Assembly (NCBI RefSeq): GCF_023159225.1
Contig: NC_063169.1
Location: forward strand, 54,027,934-54,091,933
Source of the DNA: Perognathus longimembris pacificus
Taxonomy: Eukaryota; Chordata; Mammalia; Rodentia; Heteromyidae
DNA: 64,000 nucleotides
Direction: 5' to 3'
The notes beneath the pieces were generated by a model. It saw nothing but the letters and a program-made list of their open reading frames with translations, was not told the DNA's origin and ran no database searches. Shown in pieces: positions 12,521 to 23,619 of the stretch; the stretch's first letter is position 1, and each line of letters starts with the position of its first letter. A program made the position numbers and the translations under genes.

Positions 12521-12700
12521 TGGTATATAATGTGCTGTCATATTTCCAAACATTGATTGGCTGTCTATGTCCACATACTCCTGTGATTTGGGCATGCTTT
12601 GGCCTCACCTTGTGTGGCGTGGCTCTAGATGGGAAAGCAATGGGTGCAGGCTGTTCTCTAGATCTGAGACAATGCAGTCATTAGCATCTAACGCCTTTTT

Positions 12701-12902
12701 TTTTTTTTTTTGGCCAGTCCTGGGCCTTGGACTCAGGGCCTGAGCACTGTCCCTGGCTTCTTTTTGCTCAAGGCTAGCACTCCACCACTTGAGCCACAGC
12801 GCCGCTTCTGGCCGTTTTCTGTATATGTGGTGCTGGGGAATCGAACCTAGGGCCTCGTGTATCTGAGGCAGGCACTCTTGCCACTAGGCTATATCCCCAA
12901 CC
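12701..12902 (-). mobile_element. IDL-Geo dimer SINE, recent insertion
   Basis: Starts with poly(T), then the antisense Geo half and the antisense ID-like half ending CCACTAGGCTATATCCCC. The exact 16-bp target-site duplication CATCTAACGCCTTTTT lies at 12685-12700 and 12903-12918. Confidence 0.97.
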
Positions 12903-13219
12903 CATCTAACGCCTTTTTGAACGATGACTAGGAATGATGTAGTACACAAAGGAGGATGAGGTCTTAGGCTCAGTCCCACTGGAACATAGACAGGTAAGGC
13001 TAGAAGAAATGACAGCAGTTAACTTCCCAAGTGTGCATTGTGCGTCGTGGGTATCCTGAAATGATTTCAAGTAGGAGAAACATTTTCAAATGGAACTGTT
13101 ATATATATATCTTCAAGTGCAACCCAAAATGCAATTGCTCATGTAGGAAATATCTTTGCTTATTCTGATGTTAAAGAATCACTTCATTATGAAAGTGAGA
13201 AGATGAGAAAACGAATAGC

Positions 13220-13405
13220 TGTTAAGTGCTTCAGTGCTCATGTGTATTAAATGCTTTGTATGTAGTTCCTCTTTTAATCTCTGTAATAACCCTGTGAGTT
13301 GCATTCTGTTTTAGAAGAAACTGAGTTGAAGCAAAGGAAAGCTGAATAATCTGCCCCCAGCCTTGCACAGTTTGAGGGGGACAGACCTGTCTACATCCAG
13401 ATAAA
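13220..13405 (-). mobile_element. MIR fragment
   Basis: TTAATCTCTGTAATAACCCT, TTTTAGAAGAAACTGAGTTG and GAATAATCTGCCCCCAGC follow the antisense MIR order. Confidence 0.6.
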
Positions 13406-14695
13406 CTCGTATCTCTTTAAATTCAAAACCTAGCTCCCTACCTAGCAAGTGGGGCTCTCTAGAACATAATGACGATTCTTCACAGAAGGGTTTTAGTCTT
13501 GCCAGTCCTGGCACAGAGTAGGCCTTTGATAAATTCAAATGCAATGGGCAAAAGAATGGAGAATTGTCAGTCTGCATGTGGATACCTTAAGCTTAGGAAA
13601 CCCTGACCTAGCTTAAAGGTCCACAGTATGTTCGCAGGATGCAGCCCTACAGTTCAAGCAGCAGAGCAGCCTACCCAGACAGCAGTGGGAACAAGAAGGC
13701 CAGACATGGGTCTCCAGCCCCTTCCCCAGCTGCCGACAAGCCGTCACCAGAGCAACTTGGTGCTATCTACTGGGATTCTTCTTGAATTTTCTAAAACCTT
13801 CCACAATGAAAAAAAATGAAGCCCAAATGAAACAAAGTAAAACAACCACCACCTTCAAACCTGAATTCCCCTGTGATCCAGCACAAGAATAGCATGAGGT
13901 GGATGGAGAAACTGTGACCCACAGAAGTGAAAGTTTAGCCCCAAGCTGGAACTTGGGCCCAGTCTTTCGGAACCTCTGCACAGTTAGATTGGAGACACCT
14001 GGGAAGGCCTCCTTGCAGAACTCATGTCTGTGTGTAGCAGGTGCAGTGATCAAGGCTGATCTATGTAAAGAAGCATTTTCATCGCTGGGATATCTCCTGC
14101 TTCAAGGATTTCTTAGGTGAGGCCAATTCTCATCACGGCTACATTTGGAAGCACAAATTTAGAAGGAGTAGGTGGGATTAGCCCATCTAATTTACCCCCA
14201 CCCCCCAAAAAAAGTCTTAGGGCACAATGTAACAAAAGATATTGCACTCATGATAGGAGTTAATAAGTCATAGCCTTTGCTGAAATCAAGTAAACTTTGG
14301 GAATGAGAAACCGCTACTGGAGGGCATGGGAGACTCACTCAGATAATTTGGTGGGCAGACAGCAATTGCATTAAATTCCCTCAAGTGACAGGTCTTTGTA
14401 TGGCTGAGAGCAAAACAAAACAAAGAGGCAAGTGTTGACTGAAAATATATTGGCCCTTTCTGTTTGGCATTGGGCATCCCAACCAGCCTTGTACCCAAGT
14501 TCAATACCTCGTTCACCCACATTGCTGTACCTGTCTTCTCATTCACATAGCTTGGTGGGCTGGCCAGCATCTAGACCAGAACAAGGTCATCATTTAGTCT
14601 TGGTCTTGTTCTGGTGGCACATGAGAGACCTGCACAAAACTAGACAAGCAGCCATTGATAGTATCTCCTCTGTGTCTGCCTAGTTAGGGAACCTG
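13406..14695. other. Intergenic, nothing recognised
   Basis: No family recognised; only short open frames. Confidence 0.4.
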
Positions 14696-14699
14696 GTAT

Positions 14700-14938
14700 G
14701 AAATCCTGGCCCTTCCCTTCCCCTCCTTCTCTCTTGGTCCCTCATCTCCCCTCTTCCCATCTCCCCTCTCCCCTTTCCTCTTCTCTTCCCTTCCCAGTCC
14801 TCTTCTTTCCTCTCCTCCCTTCTCTTTCCATCCATTTCTCTCCTATCTTCTCCTTTTCCCTCTCCTCTCTCTTTTCCCTTCCCTTCCCTCCCCTCAACCT
14901 TCCCCTCTCCTTTTCTCTTTCTCTCTCTCCTATTTTAT
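14700..14938. repeat. Polypyrimidine tract (CCTTCT-rich)
   Basis: About 240 bases almost purely C and T on the plus strand, irregular rather than a clean microsatellite. Confidence 0.9.
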
Positions 14939-15128
14939 TTTAACATCTAAATGTATGAGCTGTTACAGCAATAAAGATAAAACACACTGAACTATCCTTC
15001 TAGAAGTTCCTCAAGGGTGGAAGGTGTGCTACAAGTTCCTGAGGACTTCTCAATCTCTTGAATTTACAAAGCTTCAGATCCATTCTCTGCCTTAGATCTA
15101 TGAATGCCCAGGGATGCTTCAGTTGCAT

Positions 15129-15178
<50 letters not shown>

Positions 15179-15190
15179 TCTCTTCTTCTT
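15129..15190. repeat. (CT)n microsatellite
   Basis: CT units with a few TTT interruptions; no adjoining SINE recognised. Confidence 0.9.
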
Positions 15191-16058
15191 TATTTAAGGT
15201 GCATAAAGTAAATTTTTGATGATGAGACTGAAAACCCTTCTCTGGACACATGCATTGTCTTACTTGGGAAAGCTCCTGGTTTTGTTCTTTTAGAACCCCA
15301 ACAGGTCACTTGGCTCCATCTAAAAATTGAAGAGCAAAAAAAATTGAACTCAGCATTAAATAATCCCTAAGCAGAAATTTCCTGCCAGCCCCATGAGTCT
15401 TTAAAACAAATGGAGCCTTTTATTGGGCTATTTTCTAAACCCAGCTATGTAGAACTCTAGAATGACAAGATCCAATACAAAAGTAGGAGTCCAAAGGGAA
15501 ATGTGTCATGCAGAAAGCCCCCTTAGGACTGGAAGGAATTTCCCATTTTTAGAAAATTGTGTTTCCTTCCTCCAAGGAGCACTGTGCCTTTGTGGCACTG
15601 CATTGAGATCATTCCTGCTTCTCTCTTCCCCAACCAACCTGGCCTGGCAGGGACAGGTAACCCGGTCACTCCAGCCGCCTCCACAGAGCCATCTGCCCCC
15701 CAGGCCTCGGCCCTTAGAAGGGAACCGCTGGACAGGGCCATGGCGGTTCCTCTTGAGAGTTCAAGCCAGTTCCGGGCCCATGTTCTCAATGAAGGTATTG
15801 ATTTTGCTCTTTAAAACAATTACCAGCCTATCGGATATCAAAGTGATGTCCCAGCATCAAGATAAAGGAAAACCCCACCGAAAGCTGTGATGTTATCTTT
15901 TACCTGCAAAAGGTTTGATGAGAAAGACCAACAAGATTTTTGGGAGGAGGCCTAGCAGAGGATGTGAAAGGGATGGGGGCAAATTCATTCTCTGACAGTC
16001 ACCATCTCGCTAGAGTGCTCCCTCCAAATGTAGAGTGCTCCACATTTGAAGAAGGAGT
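15191..16058. other. Intergenic, nothing recognised
   Basis: Contains a 142-codon open frame on the plus strand (15462-15890) with no recognisable domain; not called as a gene. Confidence 0.4.
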
Positions 16059-16059
16059 G

Positions 16060-16232
16060 TTGTTGTTATTATCATTATTGATAGTACTGGGGTTTGCCCC
16101 AGTCCTTTGGTTTTTAATTGGTTTTCAGATAGGTCTCACTGGCAACAGCCTTGGCTGTTTATCCTTCTTTCTACCTTTCTGCCTTCCACCTATCTGGAAT
16201 TACAGGTGTGTACCACTATGCCTGTCCACATA
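16060..16232 (-). mobile_element. Old B1/7SL-like SINE
   Basis: TACTGGGGTTTGCCCCAGTC, GATAGGTCTCACTGGCAACA and CTGGAATTACAGGTGTGTAC are antisense 7SL-like landmarks. Confidence 0.6.
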
Positions 16233-16437
16233 GGTATTTTGTATTCTTGTGTGTATTTCACCCATCTTATCGGTATCAAGATGGAGGCGTTCTCTTCTTA
16301 TAGTGAGCATACTTGTGTTATATTTAAATCAGTTAAATATATCCTTCTTTGAACTATCAAGCTATATTGAAACATTCCTTAGCTGGTCTCAGTTGCTGTG
16401 TGAAGAGGGGTGGGGATATTTCATACTTTCATTCTGA

Positions 16438-16540
16438 ATGAAGGCAGAGGCAGGAGGATTGTGAGTTTGAGGCCTGGGCTATTCATATCTATAAACTACA
16501 TAGTGAGTCCTTGATCACAAACAAACAGCAAGCAAAACCA
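16438..16540 (+). mobile_element. B1-like SINE fragment
   Basis: AGGCAGAGGCAGGAGGATTG, GAGTTTGAGGCCTGGGCTAT and TACATAGTGAGTCCTTGATC, then an A-rich tail. Confidence 0.65.
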
Positions 16541-18368
16541 TCAAATAAACAAGTACAGAAGAGAAGGAGCAATATTGATTTTGAGTTTGGTAAAAAGCAA
16601 TAGGCTATTTGGCTATCTGAGGGATGGTCCCGGAACTGCACCTGTGACCTGTGTTGTTGCACAGGACTCTGAGCTCAGAAGGGCTCCTCTGTTTGGCATA
16701 ATACCCTTCTCTTTCCATCTTAAAATTAGGAATATTTTTTATCTTAGGACTTGGGTATCCTAAGTGAAATGTGACGGGATGATTGTGAGAGGAGACAGGT
16801 TAAATTGGCTGCATGCCTCTTGGGTTGGATGTGGGCGTGGACAATGCATAAGTCAAGCAGGAAGCCTGGCTGCTCCTGTAGTGGTGGGGCCCAAGTCTAG
16901 ACTGTCCCTGGCAATGATGACAGGGCCAGAAGCCACCATAGCCCGGAAAAAGGTGCAGCTCTTCATGAGGTGGTCCCTGGGATCCTGCCCACCAACCGCT
17001 CTGTCATTTGCTTTCTGGGCAGCTGGATACATAGCTTTTTGGTTAGGAATTGCTATTGCTGGTTGCTGGTAAGAACATAGTAAAGCTTTGCCAGCACAAT
17101 GATTTCAAAATGAACATTAAGATGCACACGTGGATGTTCTAAGAAATACTCCCAGGGAGTTACTGGGATTCCTCAGTCTAAAAGATTTTGGTTTTGAAAG
17201 CTACCATAACATTGCAAAACAAATGTCCACAAGCTTAAAGACAGAAATTATATTTAAACACCATTCCATTTGATGGCCAAGAACACTATTTTCATAGGAA
17301 GAATCTGATAATTCAGTTATTAGTGAGGCAGTTTTAAAATTAAGTTTTCTTTTGTAATTGATGGTTCTGTGCCAGAATGTATAAACATGTGTTTGAATTA
17401 TGCACAGATCATGAAGCCCTATTTCTTGTACATTCTGCTCAAACTATGAAAAATGTAAAAGGAAACATTAAATACCATTGTAAAAATTTGCATTTAAAAT
17501 TAAAACCAGACTTACATGAAATTGGTTTGTAGGAAGAATTAAATCTTTTTGTAGAAAAGTCTGGAAGAATATTGCTAGTCTAGATGTCCTTAAATTCACA
17601 TTTGAAAATAATTTATCAGAAGTTTATCCAGTGTCACAGACCATAAAACACTCATAACAGCTTCAGTAACCATGGCATCAGCAGAAAGAACTTCAACATT
17701 AAAAATTTCCAAACATTGTTGCAATTGTTTACTTTCCCAAGCAACTCATATCACTTTTAATTATATTGAATGCAAATAAAGTTGGGTCAAAATAAAATTT
17801 TGATGGCCTGTTATATAAATGTACAGAAGTGAGCCAGAAAAGTCATTGGATCAGCCAAGAATAAGGTCTTAATTATTACATACGATGTATGGTAAAATAC
17901 TGCACCAAATTATTTTCTTCCATTTGTAAGTTTGCATCACTGTGATGATCACTTGTATGGGTTACAGTTTGTCCCCCCCCACCACCACCTGCAATCATTT
18001 TGAATTCCTACCTCCCCTTCCCCAAGTTGAAGAAGAGGTCTTTAATGAGTTCATTAACCATAAATGAGATAATAAGCCAGAGCTGTTGCAGCAAATGCAT
18101 GGAGACCAGTGACATGGTGGAGGGCCATCTGTAAGTGGGGAAGGAAGGCCTCAGCAGAATCCACCTCCAACAGCGCCTTCATCTTGAACCCCCAAATTCG
18201 GTCTCAGATCCCTAACTCCAATTGTCTATGAGAAAGAATGGAGTTAGCTTAGACCAGCCTAGTGCCTCAGACCATTGGTTCAGTGTTAGTGCTAGGGCTA
18301 CACAGGTAGACCTGGTCATCCAGGCATACATTTGCTAGGGATCAAGTAGAAAGGAATTCTAGAAGAGG
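16541..18368. other. Intergenic, mostly AT-rich, no repeat recognised
   Basis: A 1.8 kb stretch without recent insertions. An open frame of 102 codons (16764-17072) has a hydrophobic end (AFWAAGYIAFWLGIAIAGCW), but I recognise no family and see no splice or codon evidence. 17,100-17,950 is markedly AT-rich. Confidence 0.4.
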
Positions 18369-18369
18369 A

Positions 18370-18370
<1 letters not shown>

Positions 18371-18448
<78 letters not shown>
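18371..18448. repeat. Compound (CT)n(CA)n microsatellite
   Basis: About 25 CT units followed by about 13 CA units, next to the tail end of the SINE at 18450. Confidence 0.95.
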
Positions 18449-18449
<1 letters not shown>

Positions 18450-18450
<1 letters not shown>

Positions 18451-18635
18451 TCCAGGCCTCCAGCTTCTTAGGTAAGCACTCTACCACAGGGAGTCATACT
18501 CCCTGTCCCTTTGCTTTCATCCTGGTTTGTAGATAGGGTCTCATACTTTTGCCCTTCCAGTCTTAGACTGAGGTCTTCCTACCTTAGCCTCTGAGTAAAT
18601 GGAATTATAGACATGTACGTTCATGCCTAACTCTT
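18450..18635 (-). mobile_element. Old ID/B1-like composite SINE
   Basis: TAGGTAAGCACTCTACCACA, TAGATAGGGTCTCATACTTT and CTCTGAGTAAATGGAATTAT are diverged antisense landmarks. Confidence 0.55.
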
Positions 18636-18639
18636 CTTT

Positions 18640-19207
18640 TCTTTCTTTCCTTCTTTTAAAATAACCTGGAGTTGAGAGCTTACCATGAACTTCTCACAGT
18701 GCTGTATGTACAGGATACAGAGGTTTAAAACAGTGCCTGCCCTTGAGCGTAAAGATGAATACATTAACAGACAGTAAGTAACACTATAGTATGCGGATGA
18801 TTGCATGCAAAATAAGACTTAAGCCAGAGCAGCAAACTAAAACACATTTCAGATCTCCAGGAAAGAGAGTTGAAACCCTAAACTAAGTCACCGCCTACAG
18901 AAACAGATAATGTAGAAAACCTGAGAAGTCACAGGAATATAATCCCCATTGCAGGACGAGTGATTGGGTGTGAAGGGCAAGAGAGAAGAACGAGCCAGGG
19001 CGTCCTTCAGAGTTCTGGCTGCTGTGAACAAGGTGTTGGAAATTCTCTCTGGAGCCTGACACTGTCATACAGCTGTATGATAGTTGAAATGAAGACTTGA
19101 GAACCACTGACAAAAGGTCATAGAGGTGTGCAATCCATTGGGTAGTGACTTTCTCTGCCATGGGGGAAAAAAATCTCATTGTAAATGATGGGAATACAGA
19201 GAAGACT
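18640..19207. other. Intergenic, nothing recognised
   Basis: No repeat or gene recognised. Confidence 0.4.
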
Positions 19208-19330
19208 GTCTTCCTTGTAAGATCCTTGTAAGTTCCTTGAGGGCAGGGCGCGTATCATGCCTGTATCCCATGTGCCCTACTGCCCACATCTGGTGGGTGC
19301 TTAATAATAATGTATTGATTTGATTTACAG
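19208..19330 (+). mobile_element. LINE-2-like 3' end
   Basis: GTAAGTTCCTTGAGGGCAGG, CTGTATCCCATGTG and GGTGGGTGCTTAATAATAAT are the classic L2 3' terminus. Confidence 0.65.
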
Positions 19331-20062
19331 AAACCAACCAATGTCCCCTTGACCTTTGCTTCCTAGCTCCTGTTAGAGAAGAAGATATGGCTGAGGAAAT
19401 TTTCAGATGTCTTTTGTCCTTGAGCAAATAGCAGTCAGCTCCACACACTTTTATCTTTCCAACTATTTTTCTGCAAGGAATTGAAAAGACCCTGTTGATT
19501 CGGTGGATAAGACCGTCTCGCAGCCCTGACAGGCAGCTGTCCTCCCTGCAGGTTTAATAGGAAACACTAGTTGGCTGCTTGGTTCAATAGGGGCAGGGAG
19601 AGGGTAAGAGGCCTGGAGTAGCTGTGTGCCTTCGGCAGACATCAGGCCTACAGGTGCAGACCCGGGGTTGGTCTTCCTCATCCAACTTCAGAGAAAAAAT
19701 TGTGCCCCGAAGCCTTCTCCTGGCTCCTAGAAATTTCCTCAGGGACTTCTACTCAGAAAAGCAGCTCACCTCACTTGAAAACATGGAAGTCAAAATGTGC
19801 CTTAAAAAGCCCTCAGAATGAGGTCGGGTTTGGACAAAGAGCACAGTCTAGACTCCTAATGGAATTTTTTTAGAAAAGATTTTTTTTTGTGGGTAATTTT
19901 AATTATTGACACCTACTGGAGCAATGTTCTTTAAATTTTTTTATGTCAATGTGTAATTTTCAAAGCTAAGTCTAAAAAGTAGAAGGCTTTTATTCTTTAA
20001 CAAATAGCTCTGAGTTAGGATTAACATGACTGAAAAAAAAAGTCAGCTTTAAAATCTCAGTG
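19331..20062. other. Intergenic, nothing recognised
   Basis: No repeat or gene recognised; T-rich runs around 19860-19950. Confidence 0.4.
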
Positions 20063-20238
20063 GGGGCCAGATGGGGTAACACACACTTATAATCCTAGTA
20101 CGAGGAAATGGAGGCAGGAGGGTCCTGATTCAGACCAGCCTAGAAAAAGTTAGCACAAATGGCTATCTGAGAAACAAACCAAAAATGTAAGAAGGATGGG
20201 ACCATGGCTCATGCAGTAAAGTGCTTGCCCATCAAGTG
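20063..20238 (+). mobile_element. B1-like plus ID-like composite SINE (interrupted)
   Basis: ACACACTTATAATCCTAGTA, TGGAGGCAGGAGGGTCCTGA and CAGACCAGCCTAG, then GGGACCATGGCTCATGCAGT and GTGCTTGCCCATCAAGTGTG. It is cut off in mid-ID by the next SINE. Confidence 0.7.
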
Positions 20239-20398
20239 TGAGGCTGGTGGCTGACACCTGTAATCCTAGCTACTCGGAAGCTGAGATCTGAGGATCGTAG
20301 TTTGAAACCAGCTCTGGCAGGAAAGTCTGTGAGACTCTTCTTTCGTATCACGTGTCACACGCACACACACACACAGCTCAAGTGGTAGAGTGTTGAAG
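20239..20398 (+). mobile_element. 7SL-like dimer SINE, shortened, nested in the previous SINE
   Basis: TGACACCTGTAATCCTAGCT, GCTGAGATCTGAGGATCGTA and GGAAAGTCTGTGAGACTC, followed by a CA run and then AGCTCAAGTGGTAGAGTG from the right half. Confidence 0.75.
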
Positions 20399-20425
20399 TT
20401 CACGTGGGGACGCTGAAATAGCCAT

Positions 20426-20426
<1 letters not shown>

Positions 20427-20472
<46 letters not shown>
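20427..20472. repeat. (TG)n microsatellite
   Basis: About 22 TG units. Confidence 0.95.
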
Positions 20473-20477
<5 letters not shown>

Positions 20478-21176
20478 CCTCTTGCTTTTGAATCCCTGAA
20501 ACAGCTGTGATTTTCTGCAAACCTGTGGTGAGTGGCGAGCTTCCATTTGCAGCCACGTTCCCCTGAGGTCATTCTGGAAGCATTGCCATGGGTGTGGAAG
20601 AGTGTGCACAGCAAGGGCCCCGCAGGAGGCAGGACGGGCTGTCCCGGGAGCATCGCCTCTAGGTCTTGCGGTCCCCTGACCAGGAGTCATGGCGAGTTGG
20701 TCAAGACAGAAGCCAAGCCAGGGGCCTGAAGACTGGAGGCACAGGGGTGCGGCAGGAGGAGCAGCACGGGGCAGTGACCAGCCCGCTGCATCTCTGAGTT
20801 GGAGTGTGGTGGAGTCCTGATCTTGTAATCTAATCACGGATCCTTGCCTCTGTGGAGTTTGATGAAGACTTGACAGACTCTTCTGGAAGTCTGTGGGATT
20901 GGATCTAGCCATTTTTGGCTGTAAATGCCTGTGGCTTTGCCTGCTGCAGTTCGCGGGAGGCGTAATTGTGGTGCACAGCCTCCCAGCAAAGCTTTTCCTG
21001 CACTTAACCCACCCACCTCCCAGAGCAGCTGCCTCCAGCCCTGGTTCCTCTCTGGGGCATGCGCAGCCTTAACCCGGGTCCTTCCCCCAGGGCAGAGGGA
21101 ACCCCAGCTTGCAGTTGCAGAACTCACTGCAAAGAGCCCACTTAAAGCCCAGGAGCCTTCTTAGCTAAAAAGATGT
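20473..21176. other. Intergenic, comparatively GC-rich, nothing recognised
   Basis: Open frames on both strands up to 170 codons are driven by the (TG)n run and base composition; no domain recognised. Confidence 0.4.
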
Positions 21177-21177
21177 G

Positions 21178-21398
21178 GGGCCAGATGTGGGTGGCTCACA
21201 CCTGCAAGCCTCCCTACCCAGGCTGAGATCTGCTGACTGTGGTTCGAAGCCAGCCACAGCAGGAAAGACAGTGAGACTCTTATCTCTGATCAACCACCAA
21301 AAAGCTGGAAGTGGACCTGTGGGTCAAGTGGTAGAACATTAGTCTTGAGCAAAAATACTAAGGGACAGCACCCAGACCCTGAGTTCAAGTCCCAGTAT

Positions 21399-21400
<2 letters not shown>
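21178..21400 (+). mobile_element. 7SL-like/Geo dimer SINE
   Basis: GGTGGCTCACACCTGCAAGC, CAGGCTGAGATCTGCTGA, CTCTTATCTCTGATCAACCA, then GGGTCAAGTGGTAGAACATT and CCTGAGTTCAAGTCCCAG. Confidence 0.85.

Positions 21401-21443
<43 letters not shown>
21399..21443. repeat. (CA)n microsatellite at a SINE tail
   Basis: About 22 CA units directly after the 3' end of the plus-strand SINE. Confidence 0.95.
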
Positions 21444-21444
<1 letters not shown>

Positions 21445-21529
21445 TTATAAAACCATGATATGTTCTATTGCTTTCAAGCAATGTCTCCTCTCTTGATATA
21501 CTGTGTTTTCTTTTGTTCTATGGTGTCCT

Positions 21530-21720
21530 AATTTTTCCCAGCTATGGATATAATGAAATGGATTTAATTAATTTTCTGTTCCAGATGCAAATTACTTTCA
21601 AGTATTTGCTATTGCAATCGCAGTGATGTGCATCTTAGACTCGTGTTCCTGTGCAATTGCCCAATCCCTTTCATAAGCTCAATTTGCTGGGATCCAGGTT
21701 ATTTTCACTCAGCTCTGCTC
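21530..21720 (-). mobile_element. Possible ancient L1 fragment
   Basis: ATTTTCTGTTCCAGATGC, TTGCTATTGCAATCGCAGTG and CAATTTGCTGGGATCCAGG have the rhythm of an antisense L1M region but are strongly diverged. Confidence 0.3.
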
Positions 21721-22243
21721 ACCGCCCCAGCCTGTGGCTTTCAATGTGAGCTGCTTTTGCTAAGGTAGAAGATGGCATTGCCTTTATTGGATTCTTTTTA
21801 TTACCTCCTCTCACCTCCAGTCTTTATTTCGTGGCTATCGCTCTTGGGATTTCTCACTTTGGGTTTTCCGTACTAGAGGCTATCCATCTGGGGATGGTTC
21901 AAATTATCGTTTTACTCTCTCCATTTACTTCTGAATCTCATTATCATTCCCTTGTCCTCTCTGCACCCGTCTATATCCCCACAGTTCTGTTCTTGCTTTC
22001 TCTTCTTTGTAACCTATATCCTCCCGTAGCTAGTTCATCCTCTCATTCTAACTTATGCGAATGATTCATTCTGAAGCTTTCTCATCCTGCCTAACCTTTG
22101 ACAGATACTCCCACACACCCCTTGGCCTGTCTTCATACAACAGCACAAGTATCTCTAAGTTTAAATTCCCCAGAATTAAATCATGCTCGACTTAAACTCC
22201 CAGCAAAACAAAATCAAATGTAAACACTGAAACAGACAAACAG
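21721..22243. other. Intergenic, nothing recognised
   Basis: Pyrimidine-rich, with weak L2-like wording near 22080-22140. Confidence 0.35.
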
Positions 22244-22480
22244 GCCAAGCACTGGTGGCTCAGGTCTGTAACCCTAGCTACCCAGGAGACTGAGATCTGA
22301 GGATCGAAGTTCAAAGCCAGCCCAGACAAGAAAGTTTGTGAGACTCTCATCTCCAATTAACCACCCCCAAACTAGTAGTGGAGCTGTGGCTTAAGTAGTA
22401 GAGGGCTAGCCTTGAGCAAGAAAGCTCAGGTAGGGACAGCACACAGGCCCTGAGTTTAAGACCTAGGACTGGCACAGAAT
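22244..22480 (+). mobile_element. 7SL-like/Geo dimer SINE, complete
   Basis: AAGCACTGGTGGCTCAGGTC, GAGACTGAGATCTGAGGATC, CTCATCTCCAATTAACCACC, GTGGAGCTGTGGCTTAAGTA and CCTGAGTTTAAGACCTAG; A-rich tail to about 22522. Confidence 0.9.
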
Positions 22481-22958
22481 TTAAACAAGCAAGCAAACAA
22501 ACAAAAAACAACAACAAAAAAACAAGTCCTAAAACTCAAACAACTCATTTTTCCCTTTCTGTTTTTTTTTTTTTTTTTTTTTTTTGCGTATGTCCTCTGA
22601 TGCACCTCACTGTCAGGTGGTGACATTCCTTGATGGTATCGCATCACATCAGTCTTCTGGGCAGAATTCTCAAGTATCTTCCCACTGCCACTAACCTCCT
22701 TCTGGGGTCCACAAGACTCCTGTGATGGATCTGGCTTCTGCCTGCCCACCACCATCACCTTCTCAGGTTCCTCCTGATCAGCTCCAACCAGCTGCCTTCT
22801 TTCTATCTGACCTTCCTCCAGAGTATGACATAAAAATGCAAGTCAAAGACTGAGCACTTACCTACTTGGCCTTTCCCCTCCTCAAGAAACCCTGTCTGGA
22901 TTGAGCTTTGGGCACTGGACCTGAATGCTCACTGCAAACCCTAGGTAATCTAGAATTT
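22481..22958. other. Intergenic with a 24-T run
   Basis: Homopolymer T at 22562-22585. No SINE body recognised on its right side, so its source is unclear. Confidence 0.5.
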
Positions 22959-22959
22959 C

Positions 22960-23215
22960 TGCTGTAATTTCTTTTTTTTGCAAGTTTTATAGTTTTGTGA
23001 TTTAAATCTAGGTTTATGATAACTCATTTGAGTGAAGTTTCATGGAAAGAATATCTTTATGTAGATTATTTTGGGGGCAGTGCAATGTATGTCTAAATGG
23101 TCTACTGGCCTCTTTTGAATATCTTATTGTCTTTCTGTTACTCTTTTGCCTTTATCAAAAATGACTTGATTATATGCATGGCTTTGTTTCCTGGCACTAA
23201 ATCATATCATTTTAA
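22960..23215 (-). mobile_element. Ancient L1 fragment
   Basis: TTGCAAGTTTTATAGTTTTG, TCTAGGTTTATGATAACTCA and GCCTTTATCAAAAATGACTT follow the antisense L1M ORF2-end order. Confidence 0.65.
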
Positions 23216-23284
23216 AGGTTCATTTACTTTTACATTCCATTAGCAAGTATTCAATTGAGAAGTTACGATAACATAGGTGTCATA

Positions 23285-23515
23285 TTTTTGTTGTTGTTTC
23301 TGTGCCTGTACTTGGGCTTGAACTCTAGACTCTTGTTCCACTTTTTCGCTCATGAGCTACATCTCTATTTATGGCTTTTTGCTAGTTCATTGGAGATAAT
23401 TAATTGTCTCATTGATTTATTTTCCCCCACCAGGTTTGGCTTCAAATTGAGATTCTCAGATCCTAGCCTCCTGAGTAGGTAACACTATCGGTGTGGGCCA
23501 CAGGTGCGTGGCCCA
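23285..23515 (-). mobile_element. 7SL-like/Geo dimer SINE
   Basis: TGTACTTGGGCTTGAACTCT, TATGGCTTTTTGCTAGTTCA and CTCAGATCCTAGCCTCCTGA. Confidence 0.8.
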
Positions 23516-23619
23516 GAGCCATTCAGATCCTCCTTTGTTGTTGTTGTCGTTAGCTAAGTTAACTGTTGTTAAAATGCGATGCTCAGTAGCATGCAGCACT
23601 CATGGTCTTTCTTCTTTAT

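Noticed and set aside
15462..15890. 142-codon open frame on the plus strand
   Set aside because: No recognisable domain, several competing frames over the same DNA, and no splice or retrocopy signature.
15999..16055. Direct and inverted words around TAGAGTGCTCC and CAAATGT
   Set aside because: Too short and imperfect to support a structured RNA or mobile-element end.
16764..17072. 102-codon open frame ending in a hydrophobic, membrane-like stretch
   Set aside because: A single hydrophobic segment is easily produced by T-rich DNA; no family, splice sites or poly(A) support. Kept only as part of an insertion-poor region.
20400..20912. 170-codon open frame on the minus strand with a His-Thr repeat
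   Set aside because: The repeat is a translated (CA)n microsatellite, and the rest shows no family resemblance.
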